The notes beneath the pieces are model-generated. The model was not told where the DNA came from. It made no database searches and saw only the letters and a list, made by a program, of their open reading frames with translations. From positions 434,001 to 498,000 of the forward strand of contig JAMPIV010022916.1 of assembly GCA_024509875.1 (NCBI GenBank): a stretch of 64,000 bases of DNA, written 5' to 3'. Below are positions 45,545 to 56,044 of this stretch, piece after piece. The first letter of the stretch is position 1; each line of letters begins with the position of its first letter. The position numbers and the translations under genes were made by a program. The DNA comes from Oreohelix idahoensis. Its lineage: Eukaryota; Mollusca; Gastropoda; Stylommatophora; Oreohelicidae.

Positions 45545-45850
45545 TAGGGCCCACACTGAAAAAAAAAACCCATGACAGCATTACATGACAGTCTCTGTTC
45601 CGGAGCCTCCAGGGTAAGAGAATCAAGGTAAGTCCAAAAACACAATGAGACGTGCACTGCAGGCAGCCATGTCTAGGATAAAGAAAACCTTGAACGGATA
45701 ACACAGGAGATGCTTTTGTTTAGAACCTGTGTTCCAAGAGGGAGCTGAAAGTTGTTGATGACGTTGATGATGATGATGACGATGGCGATGATGATGATGA
45801 CGATAGCGATTATGATGACGATGAGACTGATAATATTGATGATGAACAGG
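45545..45850 (+). repeat. RTE-like 3' end relic and (GATGAT)n tail
   Basis: Block 'acagcattacatgacagtctctgttccggagcctccagggtaagagaatc' corresponds to 'agcattacaaggcagtccttgttctagaacccccagggcaagagaagc' at 44845-44890. After a diverged middle comes 'aagagggagctgaaag', then a GATGAT/GACGAT-rich run at 45754-45845. Confidence 0.6.
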
Positions 45851-45858
45851 AGAGTTAG

Positions 45859-46110
45859 AGCGCCAATCCGACTTTTCCGCTGAAGCGTTACCATCAACAC
45901 AATCAATCCTGCAGCGACCACGTTCCCTATGAGACATCGGCAACTTCCGCAGAACTAAACGAAAGCGTTAGCCATCTGCTGGAAGCGCTGGAGTGTTTGA
46001 GCCCCCGTGGAAAATACGATAAAATCGCCTTAAACCTGGGCCTTCAATCAGTTACCCAAGAATTACAGGCCGCAGAATTTAAAGCCCGCCAGCATTTCTT
46101 GCTGGAATAA
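45859..46110 (+). CDS. Possible host terminal coding exon
   Basis: 83 codons open to TAA at 46108-46110, in text visibly more GC-balanced than its surroundings. The stretch SAELNESVSHLLEALECLS then PRGKYDKIALNLGLQSVTQE and LQAAEFKARQHFLLE has the amphipathic composition of a real helical protein end and is unlike any LINE/LTR/hAT module here. A 3' splice site may be 'aatcaatcctgcag' ending 45914, giving an exon 45915-46110. I do not recognise the family. No upstream exon is identified in the window. It could also be a processed gene fragment. Confidence 0.4.
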   Translation, partial: SANPTFPLKRYHQHNQSCSDHVPYETSATSAELNESVSHLLEALECLSPRGKYDKIALNLGLQSVTQELQAAEFKARQHFLLE

Positions 46111-46954
46111 AACACCAAAAGTCTGAACACAAACAGTAACCTGAAAGGGATTAATGTTGCTAGCGACGTCTATGTCTTGTTTGATGCTGACGCTGTGTGG
46201 TTGGATCAATAAGGGTTAACAGTGGTAATGAATTTAAATGATTGCCTATAAAGTAGTGGGGCCAGCGCCTGTATCGTCCGTACTAACGTGTCTTCGTTTG
46301 CCAGTGTCTTTAAATTCACATGTAAAAAAATATATTGAGGTTATAAACAATGATTTCAAAGCAGGATCCGATGGATTCTCTTTTCATTAGACGTTTTGTT
46401 TGTGTGCGTGTGTGCTGTTTTTCATTTATTTCAACGGGGGTTGGGGTTCGAAGGAAAATTGAGCACTTGTTTTTATATTTCCTCAAATTTACATGGATGC
46501 GTATGGAATCCGCACCATATGGTTCCAGCATGTCTAAGAATTACCGGCGAAAAAAAGATGATCAGTTCTCCAATCAGGCATGTCACGAAAAATTGCTAAG
46601 ATGACGTTGCCCATCGGACTAACACAGTCGTCATGTGAAATAAGTTGATGCAAGAACCCAGTGCCTGTCTAAGGTCAAGATATCAAGACGATCGCTTTGG
46701 CGCCAATTTTTTAGAGTGTCAACAAAAATAATAACAACAAAGAACGGAAGGAAAAAATAATAACTGAATTAGATACCAACACAGAAACCGCTACCACAAG
46801 AACACATAAAGAGCACTGTTGCAGGTGTTTTGAATATATGCACTACCGTACGTGGCTGCTTGGTCTTTGCACTCCACTGCGAGTGCTAACATCGCCCGGC
46901 GCGCAAAGTTAAAAAAAAACGATGTTTATTTTTTTCCAATCACGTTCTCTCGCG

Positions 46955-47025
46955 AAACCCGTAACGACCTCTCGCGGAATTCTAGGGTTCCGTGGAACCC
47001 CAGTTAAGAAAACCTGCTATAAAGC
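46955..47025. repeat. hAT-type MITE remnant
   Basis: 'ctagggttccgtggaacccc' followed by 'agttaagaaaacctgct' resembles the subterminal/terminal region of hAT-derived MITEs (compare ...GTTTGAAAACCTCTG at 49915). The opposite end and target duplication were not found. Confidence 0.35.
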
Positions 47026-47324
47026 GTGAAGAAATGACATTCGTTCATTTGTGATCCGGGTGTAGTCGCGGTAATGACTCCATAAAACGTATGTTACACT
47101 GCATTTATTCTTGTTATTTGTGTGTAGCTGTGTGAAATTAATGCCCGGTTAATATAAAAAATTCATTTTTTTTTGGCAGACCTTTCCATGGACTCCAATG
47201 TATTCCTTGATTCTCCTTCGCAGTTCAAAAAGAAAAGACCATTTACAGAAAAAATACACCTTGCCTCACGCATGTATAAATGTATCTCTTAAGATCTTGT
47301 TGATTGTCTTCCACAAAGTCTCCG

Positions 47325-47395
47325 AAACTTCATGGTCCTACGGCAGTATCTGATATGGGATTACCTTTATATTTGACCTATCCCACCAGCTTTAT
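47325..47395 (+). repeat. SINE-1 3' terminal fragment
   Basis: 'acggcagtatctgatatgggattaccttta' matches the last 30 bp of SINE-1 at 62598-62630. Only the extremity is kept. Confidence 0.6.
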
Positions 47396-47489
47396 AATTG
47401 GCCACGATACGGTACATTATTCTTCTGCTGGTTGCCTGGTATACCCGTATAGTTATCATCCGAGGTAATATTGATGCCTGCGCGTTAAT

Positions 47490-47772
47490 AAGTAGAAAAA
47501 AAAAGAAAAAAGATAAAGGTAAAGGATCCCGTTACACGCCCGTTGAGGCATATTGGGAATATGGTCCTAGACCCATATTTTCTTGACCATCGGCACACTA
47601 GGGGGGATGTGTGAAACACTCTTTAACCTTCCGAGAGTTGCTCTGGTACACATCTCATGAGGCTGGGTCGACACTGGAGCCGTTTGCAGTCTAAAAAATC
47701 CCATCTGATGATCGAACCATGAACCACTGAGCTCGAACTGAGCACTAACCACTGCGTTATCGCGGCTATTTT
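47490..47772 (-). mobile_element. SINE-3, tRNA-derived
   Basis: On the minus strand the head (47772 downwards) reads GCCGCGATAACGCAGTGGTTAGTGCTCAG with an A box around TGGTTAGTGCTCAG and, about 35 bp later, a B box GGTTCGATCAT. The body differs from SINE-1 and SINE-2 and ends near 'ggatcctttacctttatc' close to an A/G-rich run at 47490-47520. Confidence 0.65.
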
Positions 47773-47934
47773 AATTAGTATGAAACTGAACTTCAATGTT
47801 GTAATGAAACATCACTAGAACATATTCTTCAGTCCCTGTTGGGGGGAAAGGGGGGGGGGGGACGTCCTCAGTTTTCGTGCCAAACTTAAACTGCCTGGGA
47901 CAGAAAGAATTAATAGCGAAGTAATGTCACCATA

Positions 47935-48125
47935 AAACAACAACCAAAAAGCTACAGACTTTCGTAAATGGATAAATGGATGCCTGCTTAGAATAGAAGG
48001 ATTACAATGGTACGACAAAGTCACAAATGTGGAACTGATGACAAGAACGAGACAAGTGCCAATGGAACAAGAGATAAGAAGAAGACGCTGTCGATGGATA
48101 GGAACAGGGCAGAATTAAGCCAAGA
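47935..48125 (+). pseudogene. RTE-like LINE fragment
   Basis: 'aaccaaaaagctacagactttc' to 'aagaagacgctgtcgatggataggaac' corresponds to LQTF.N.CLRRIEGL.WYDKVTNVELMTRTRQVP.EQE.RRRR.RWIG at 44660-44820. It is followed by a C-rich tract and unrelated sequence. Confidence 0.75.
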
Positions 48126-48654
48126 AGTACCTCTAGGATTTTTTATGTTTGGTCCCTCTCCCCCCCCCCCACTCCTCCCATCTAATAGGCAATAATTTTA
48201 ATAATTTTTTTTCAAACCCCTTAGCATGGTGATGGTATGTACGAGCACTGTTAAAAGACTGGTATGTTAGTTTGTTAGCATTTCTTACCTCTTTTATTAG
48301 TAATGATGTTTTATTAATGTTTATTTGTATTATTTTTAAGGTTAACACAGTTTATTAAACAAATTTTCTTGTTTTTCTTTCAAAAATTTCTTAAATAACT
48401 GGCAGGACATCAGTTTTTCTAAGAATAAAAAAAGTCTGTGCGCATCAGTGCCAAATTGTTCAGTTTATCATCCTTTTTATGTCTTTTAAGCTATGTTTGT
48501 TTTTAGTCTTTTTAGAACGTTATGAATGCGATTACAGAATGGAAACATTTTCTTTATATACATAAATCTATGCATTAAAAAAAATTTTTTACCTTATGCA
48601 CGGGTCCCCTAGAGCTCTAGGCCACTAGGCTTCAGCCTACTTAGCCTAATGGAT

Positions 48655-48895
48655 AATCCGTCCCTAGATAGGACACACATTGAGGAGGCCTGTTGATAGC
48701 ATTACAAAGCAGTCCTTGTTCTGGAATCCTCAGGGCAAGAGAGGCAGAGGTAGACCAAAAAACACATGGAGAAGAGAACTGGAAACAGAGGTGAAAATGA
48801 TGAGGAAAACGTAGAAAGAGCTTGAGCTGATGACACGTGACAGGAGGACTTGGCATGTGTTGGTTGAAGGCCTATGTTTCTTGGGGAGCTAAAAG
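48655..48895 (+). pseudogene. RTE-like LINE 3' end
   Basis: Continues the same module: GHTLRRPVDSITKQSLF-like text, 'cagggcaagagaggcagaggtagaccaaaaaacacatgg' (GRPK.TW), 'gagctgatgacacgtgacaggagg' (DR..W) and the conserved end 'ggcctatgtttcttggggag'. With 47935-48125 it may be one copy split by about 530 bp of unrelated sequence. Confidence 0.75.
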
Positions 48896-49708
48896 GTATT
48901 GGTTAATTGAATTTCACCATAGTTTTTCAATGTGACGAGCCCCACGATCTCGTCAGTTTATAAGCAAACATTTCTCTCTTCTTTCTATCGCATTTCCCCC
49001 TTCCAAATCTCGTGAAAGAACTTGAGCAAGGGAGTATGTTACTGTAACGTTAGATTATTAACTGTGACACTAGTATTGTTCATCTTGTATCGCCACAGTT
49101 ACTCTTTCTTTTATGTTTTTTTTAAAACGTTGTTTGAGAAAAGATAGACCTAAATCAAGCGTACAGCCAAACAACTCCTACAAGGTCGAAGGTCGTGTTT
49201 GCGTCCATGTTCGGCGTGGACACGACACGAGCAACAGCTAGGAGCAGACGATAGTCGGGACACTGGGCGGCATTTTGGCAGAACACGTCCATTACTGCCC
49301 TCGAATTTCGTGACACTCAAAAACGGAGAGGATCTAGTGATCATCTGTGATAGAAATCAGTTCAGCGTCAAACATTTCTTTTTAACTTATTTTATACAAG
49401 AGAATCGCTACTTCATATACGTTTTTTCCCTCTGCTTCTTTCTTTTCCCGTTCATTAATGATTACATATTCTTCCTTCTATGTCTTTTTCTTTAGTCATT
49501 CGTAAATATTTTGTCTCTTTCTTTCTGTCTTTCTTTCTTTTATTCATTCTTTCTTTTATTGTTGTCTCATTGTCTCTTTTCTAACATCTTTATTTCATCT
49601 AGCTTATTTCTTTTTTTTGTTTAGATAAAAAATGTATTTCTTCTTTATTGTAACCTCCTCATTTGCAAATTCAATTTCGCTTTACACTTTCTTTATTATT
49701 GGCTAGTG

Positions 49709-49915
49709 CAGAGGTTTTCAAACTTTTTTGGTCCGCGGCTCCCTTGACCTGTGCATAAATCACCGCGGCTCCTCTCTATACTAAGAAGATCTGTATTTAT
49801 TGATGGACCTTGCCTCATAATATCGAGCCCAACACTTTTCCCAAGCCACCGCGACGCCCTTAGCCGAGGGCCGCGACGCCCCTGGGAGCCGCGACGCACA
49901 GTTTGAAAACCTCTG
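49709..49915. mobile_element. hAT-type MITE with 8-bp target duplication
   Basis: 207 bp with perfect terminal inverted repeats CAGAGGTTTTCAAACT / AGTTTGAAAACCTCTG and extended subterminal similarity (ggtccgcggctccc / gggagccgcgacgc). Flanked by ggctagtg at 49701-49708 and 49916-49923. Eight-base duplication and CAG...CTG ends are diagnostic of hAT-mobilised elements. It encodes nothing. Confidence 0.95.
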
Positions 49916-49984
49916 GGCTAGTGTCATTCATTTCTGTTTTCGCTTCTTACATGGCATCGAACCATCACTGTTGGATACCCTCAG

Positions 49985-50110
49985 GAAGCGTGACGCCAAA
50001 CTACGCGTGCTTTTGTAGTAGTGGTTTCTATGGAAATTTTGTTAACATGAGGAGGTTGGCAGCCCAATGCACAACTTCATGTTAGTCGCCTCTTACGTCA
50101 TGCTTGAGGG
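49985..50110 (-). repeat. Family A head (reverse)
   Basis: 'agtagtggtttctatg', 'aggaggttggcagccc', 'gttagtcgcctcttacgtcatgc' give the head in reverse. It adjoins the tail of the next copy at 50155. Confidence 0.6.
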
Positions 50111-50154
50111 AGCAGTAAACGTATTCTTTCTGTAGCTTCCCAGAGACCCTCTGT

Positions 50155-51000
50155 CGCGGGTTGTCTCCCCTGCTCTGCAGTAGTGGTCAAACAATGGCCA
50201 ACTTTGAGTACAAGGATGACGGTTTTTAAAGGTATCAACCTTCCCTCAACATTACTCTTGGCAGAGACAAAAATAGAAGAATGATGCTTCTATTTCACGG
50301 TGTCTCACAGGAATATTACAGAATGGCAAGTATAACAACTGAGATAATTTAATCTGTTATAAACTTATTAATCTCCGCGCCTTCCATGAGGAAAGTTATT
50401 TACTCGTGTTTTAGGAGCCCCCAGCTGAAGGTGATTCAGCGAAACATTAATTTAATAGCTCTGAATGGTTATGTGTTTAAAAAGAAAAGATTCATACGGG
50501 TGCAGACATACAATAGTGATTACTTCAACTCTAGATTTATATTTACATACAGACAGGTTTAATAATCAGTTATTCGTTTAACAAGGTAAAATAAATAAAG
50601 TTATTTTATCAAAACAAAAACAATTAAATTTGTCTACATTGGAAGATCTTAGTTGCTGGGTGATAAGAGAACAAAATTGTCTGTTTGTTGTGCTAGTGTT
50701 CTACTTAGCTGACGGGGTGGGGTAAGTTGGAGTCTGCTTTAGTCACTGCTGGATCCCCGTAAAGTTTTGGACTGTTCCTTCTCATCAGGAGTCGAATGTT
50801 TTGGCAGCAGCACGTCCCTTGCAGCAAGGCCGCGGTAACTACTCAGTTTGCCTGGGGTTATGTCTTCTATTGCTTCCTTGTGTGGAAACCCGCACGGAGC
50901 AGTCACCAGCTCTTGCAGTTGTGGTTGATGTGGCAAGTTATTTTGTATGATGAGGTTGCCAGCACTATGTGCAACTGTACATCCACAAGCATTTTATAAT
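50155..51000 (-). repeat. Family A copy (reverse)
   Basis: Tail blocks at 50180-50310 ('gtggtcaaacaatggccaac', 'cattactcttggcagag'), 'ggagcccccagctgaaggtgattcagc' at 50412, AT zone at 50530-50620, and the head-like 'tgatgaggttgccagcactatg' at 50950. The middle (50640-50870) is less conserved. Confidence 0.6.
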
Positions 51001-51022
51001 TGTCAAATGCAAAAACAAAATG

Positions 51023-51245
<223 letters not shown>

Positions 51246-51354
51246 CAGTAAAAAGCTTTTTACCAAACAACTTCAACAAACATGGACAAGTCAAATACAG
51301 AATATAAATCAACTCAGCCGCCCAAGACAGAAGTAGGTCCTCTGGAAAGGAGGC

Positions 51355-51770
51355 GCATGAAGCAACCCAGAGAAAGCCGATGATATCAAAATAAGAATAC
51401 AAAAAGCAAGAGAAGCTTTCATTGCATTGGGAAACATGGAGAACATGAGAAATCAAGTCCAACAAGAAAATAAGAATCTTCAACTCGAATGTGAAGTGAG
51501 TCCTATTGTATGGTCTGAGACATGGAGAGCAACAAAAACAACAACTAAAAAGCTACAGACTTTTAAAAATGAGTGCTTTCGTAGAATAGAAGGACTGAAA
51601 TGGTATGACAAAGTCACAAATGTGGAATTGATGACAAGAACTAGACAAATGCCAGTGGAGCAAGAGTTGAGAAGAAGACGCTGGCAATGGATAGGACACA
51701 CATTGAGGAGACCTGTTGATAGCATTAAAAGGCAGCCCTTGTTCTGGAATCCTGTCACGGGGCAAACAAG
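51355..51770 (+). pseudogene. RTE-like LINE RT C-terminal fragment
   Basis: Frames carry IQKAREAFIALGN-like text, NSNVK...(C)SPIVWSETWRATKTT, KLQTFKNECFRRIEGLKWYD, KVTNVELMTRTRQMPVEQEL and RRRRWQWIGHTLRRPVDSIK. A small deletion lies near 51370-51440. Homology stops at about 51755 ('tggaatcctgtcac'). Confidence 0.8.
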
Positions 51771-51779
51771 AGTGCATTT

Positions 51780-52850
51780 TGACTTTCTAAACCAATTGTC
51801 TAATAGTCGCCGAAACATCACAGGGCTTGAGAAAATATTCGATTGCGTGTACTAATGGAGTTGTGACCTGCCATGTTATTCTTCAACCCCTGGAAAAATT
51901 ACTCGCTTTACCATAGCGACTTTTCAGACCAGAGCGACCGCCGAAAGGAAACACAATAGCCCTACAAAGTGTCAATGAAACTTCGTCGGCGAGACAGACT
52001 GCATGGCGCAGATTTGTGTACTCGAGTAGAGGAAAAAAGAAGGAACTGGCCATAACACTGAAGTGATATTTGTGTTTAGAAACATCAACGCAATAAGATC
52101 TGAGGCGGGAGTAGCATAATATGTTGGAGGAACGAAAATTTGGATAAACAGTTCCCACGGAATCGACGAATAAATATTAGAGTAATGTAAACATAGTGTC
52201 TGAACTAAGATAAATATGAAAGGGGACATTTTAAAGGATTGGAAAACTTCACAGGACATCAGAAGAGAACACAGGAATCGATAGAAGGCAATTTACCAGC
52301 ATATATCCCAAAGACAAACCATCCTGGAGCATTACGATAGTAATCCGCCAGCGACTTAGTATTCCACTCGTCAAGAGGAAATTCAGGGACCTGTGTCCAG
52401 TGAATTCTTTATATGGGAACCAAGTGGTAGAGACAGGGAATCTTTGAGATAACTAAGCCTTAGTCTTACTACCCTGGCTGGCGTCGTTGGGACGAGCAAA
52501 TACGTAGGGCCAATGAGATATACTACGAACACGTACCTCACAGATATCAATAATCAACGGCACCAAACCTACAGAAGCAACTAGGGATTTAGGAAGGAAT
52601 TTGCCAGGGTAAAGGAGCCTTTCTACAACCACCCACACAGAATAGTAATCAGAAATTACATAGTAATGGATGAATTACAATTAGCCGCCCACGAGGAAGC
52701 TTGATCAGAAGTGAGCAGGAACACACGGACGATCTTGTACAACCAATGCCTACTAAAATTATTCAGATCCTAAATTAACTGCGGTACTGGACAGATTCTA
52801 CAAGTAAAACTGCCGCGCCAATACATAAAAATATATAACATATTTACATC
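51780..52850. other. No feature recognised
   Basis: Short frames on the minus strand (51883-52158, 51972-52259, 52453-52638) have reasonable codon texture but no motif I can name. They overlap each other in different frames, so at most one could be real. Confidence 0.35.
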
Positions 52851-52852
52851 AA

Positions 52853-53061
52853 GTGCTACATGAGCAAACGTCATCACAACAAGCGGACATCACGAAGGCT
52901 CTGCAGCCTGGCATTGCGTTCAACACAACCTATGAACACGCCAACCCAGCCGCGCGTTACACTGTAAACTCGTGCGTGGTGAAGAACAAAAGACCCGACC
53001 GTCCAGGCCGGATCGTGTTGTTTAAGCTCATGAATACAGACAAAACCAGGCCTATTGTGTA
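52853..53061 (+). CDS. Possible terminal exon, unknown protein
   Basis: 70 codons open to TAA at 53060-53062, in locally GC-rich text: LHEQTSSQQADITKALQPG, YEHANPAARYTVNSCVV and DRPGRIVLFKLMNTDKTRP. No match to the transposon modules in this window. An AG at 52851-52852 ('catcaag') could be a weak acceptor. AATAAA lies 230 bp downstream at 53291. No start codon or upstream exon is identified. Confidence 0.3.
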
Positions 53062-53290
53062 AACGCCCAGAACTTTCCTGACATTCAGAAAGAGGCCAAG
53101 AAACTATATATCCTTTTTTTAGTAGTTAGTATTAGATTAAATTCATCATCATCATCACTTAGTATAGACTTAAGATTAGATTGTGTATTTTATGTATTAA
53201 TTACCACCTTCTTTTTCCAGGTATAGTTAGTATTAGGTGTCATTGAATTTGTATTATTTTATTTAGTTGTTGTGCTACATATAGTAATTC

Positions 53291-53296
53291 AATAAA
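53291..53296 (+). promoter_or_regulatory. Polyadenylation signal candidate
   Basis: AATAAA followed by a GT-rich stretch ('tgtggtaatcgggttttc'), as expected for a cleavage/polyadenylation site serving the open frame ending at 53061. Confidence 0.35.
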
Positions 53297-53654
53297 TGTG
53301 GTAATCGGGTTTTCATTACCAACACTAGTTAGTTTATCTATAGATAAGGAAAGAAAGTGTGCGAGAGACATACAGTTCTTTCTTTCTTACTCTTCTGTCC
53401 ACTCAAGAGTGTAGAGGGGTTGGGGCTCGCGAGCTATAGGAGAGGATAGATAGATTCGTAGGAGTGACAGTGTCACGAGATCCAGAATCACTTGGATTAT
53501 CTGCTGGGAACTTATCACAAAGTCTCAAATTCGCCTTCTCCCACTCCTGCTGTCTATCTTTACCCGGTTGCAATGCAAATCTGAGCCATTGACAACGCCT
53601 GCACCACAAAGATAACTCTCCCTGGTTAATCCTCGGGTTAACCTTGTGACAAAT

Positions 53655-53830
53655 CCACAGGGAATGAGAGGCAGAGGTAGACAAAAAACACATGAAGAAG
53701 AGAACTGGATACAGAGGTGAAAATGATGAGGAAAACATGGAAAGAACTTGAGCGGATGGCACAGGACAGGATGATTTGGCATGTGTTTGTTGAAGGCCTA
53801 TGCTCCTCGGGGAGCTAAATGGTATTGATT
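53655..53830 (+). pseudogene. RTE-like LINE 3' end
   Basis: 'agaggcagaggtagacaaaaaacacatgaag', 'gaactggatacagaggtgaaaatgatgagg', 'gcacaggacaggatgatttggcatgtg', 'aggcctatgctcctcgggg': the terminal ~175 bp of the same family as 48655-48895. 53831-55095 has no recognised feature. Confidence 0.8.
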
Positions 53831-55099
53831 GATTACTATACATATTACAACTTTTCCCGATATCGGGTGAATTAATGCACAGACTTAATTACACATAAAA
53901 GGCCGTAATTTACTGCAACTAGTTTAAGATGCAATTATCCGTCAGGCAGATGAAGCTACAGCGTACTGAATACTTCTAACTATTTTCACACGAGGAGGAA
54001 CCTTAGGCTTGGGCTTCCAGTATTATTGTGGGAGTTTTCCACTCTCTAATCTTAGCAGCTACTTCTAATCATGTGGCCGGTCCTATCGGGAATACTATTT
54101 GCAAGCTCTTATTTTGGCTGTCTGTGATCTCTTCTGACGAGGTAGGAAAATGCAGTGCTAAAATCTTACATTGATCTACGTTATAAGAGGAATTTTCGCT
54201 CCCCACGCACATGGCTTCTCGTGAGGTTCTCTTGGGGGAGAACCCAATCAGAATTAAGTATAAATGTCACCACGTGAGTCTCCGTTTCTGTGAGATCCAA
54301 TTAAGTTTATTTTCATTTCTAATCTTAACCAACCCCCAGGGTAAGAAGTCTTATTTTTAGTATGGGTTACCCCCATTCTCATCACCATGACCATGTAAGG
54401 TCTTGTCACATGTAAATTACTTATCATGTTTACCAAAATCACTACATCACTAATCGATCCTAATTATTACGCTTGGTAAATCTCTACCAAGTGTTACTTT
54501 CTTCTCATCGTGTTTATTAGAACAAAGTCATCAGTAGTGCTATATCATTTCCTCGTGGTCCAATCCTTTCCAGCTGGTCATCTCTAAACTTGGTAAGTCA
54601 CGCTTGCAAAATTAACACATTATCATTAAACGCCATTTTTTTCCAGATTCAAAAACAGGAGACAACATTGTCTTGTTGCAATCTTCTGCAAGTCATGTCC
54701 ATGAATCAAACGTTCGTCATCTTCATTTTCCGACACAAATTTGGAGTTGTCGCCAATTGCTGGCTGGTGAAACCCTAGCTCGTCTGGCCTAAACAATACG
54801 GATGTCGCTAAATGTAGACTTAATCCGTCTAGTGCGATTAACCAAACAAATCAATGTGGCTACAAAAACATGTCAAACGGTCAGGTCCGCCAGGTTGTGT
54901 GACAAGGTGTGACAAGATAACCTCGATCGACGAAAGTGAAAAAGTACGATGATGATCGAGTTAGAAGGAAGAAACGGTGATCGAGTGTGTACTGACCGAG
55001 AGGACTGAAGGAAGAAAACAGAACTAAAGAATTTAGACGAGTATTTCGTCACACCCTCGTAAACTATCAGGTGCTTTTGGCTAATTTGCCTCGCCATTA

Positions 55100-55871
55100 C
55101 AGGGATATCCTGCTTAGCGCTGTTAATTCGTTCTGGAAAAATCAAGCGCTAGCCGTAAAAGGGCTGAACGAAAACTGATTTTCGATAAACGTGAATAGAC
55201 ATCAAATTAATTCGTTCCCAGGGTCCAGAAAGGTGTATCAAAATTAAGTAAAAAGTGATTTTAAAAAACTAAATAGTTAACATTTAATAACAACATATGA
55301 TTATAAGATACTGAACACAACATAATTATTATGGTTGTACTGTACTTACAAATATATAAAATATTATAGTACTTTACGCGCTGATACTTTCGTTGCTTGT
55401 GGCTACAGTTGTTACGGCGCAGCTGTCTTTATCATCAGACGACTGGTTTGCAGAAGTTTTGTAGGTGTTGACAAAGTATTCCTGGCTTCTGCTGTAGAAG
55501 TCAATGCTGTTTGATCAAGAGAGGCAGAAGATATTCGCGGAGACTTTAAAAAAACAAACGAATTGATATTGCTTTGCATTGCTACTTTCTTTTTCTCTTC
55601 AAGAAGCGCTTTGAAGCAATTAAGATCTTGTTTTGTGTTACGGAATACCGGAGAACTGTGTTCCAATTTGGGGTCATATCTCATTATTCTAGCAATGACA
55701 ATGATTCTTGGCCATCCTGCCACCCAGAAAGAACTTGATGAGCATGTGCAAACTAGATTCCCATCTCCAATGGAGTTTATCGCATGTGTATAAGAGCCAT
55801 ATGGCATAAAATAAAAACAGCGTTATATCAAAAAAGTGCTAATCGAACAGCGTAAGACCGAGGGATCGCTG
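55100..55871. mobile_element. Tigger/pogo-like non-autonomous DNA transposon
   Basis: 772 bp starting CAGGGAT..CCT and ending ..GGGATCGCTG, flanked by TA on both sides (55098-55099, 55872-55873). Subterminal 'gcgctgttaattcgttctgg' and 'aattaattcgttcccagg' with the complementary 'gctaatcgaacagcgtaag' on the other side are typical of Tigger-type Tc1/mariner relatives. The inverted repeats are imperfect. The 131-codon minus-strand frame inside (55412-55807) shows no DDE or HTH motif. Confidence 0.6.
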
Positions 55872-56044
55872 TATTTGAAATATTTTACTTCAAACCATAC
55901 TTTCAAGTTTCACGTTAGTCTTTCCTAACATTCCTGTCACAGGTACACGACACAGGATCTGTGGGGGCGCTACTTTAGAAACACCAAGCTCTATAAAAAC
56001 CTACCTTGATAAAATCATATATATATAATTTTAAAATAATATGG

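Noticed and set aside
46690..46712. E2F-like TTTGGCGCCAA site
   Set aside because: Single palindrome with no promoter context or neighbouring gene.
55412..55807. 131-codon minus-strand host gene candidate
   Set aside because: Lies wholly inside the Tigger-like element with TA duplications, has no motif, and a plus-strand frame overlaps it.
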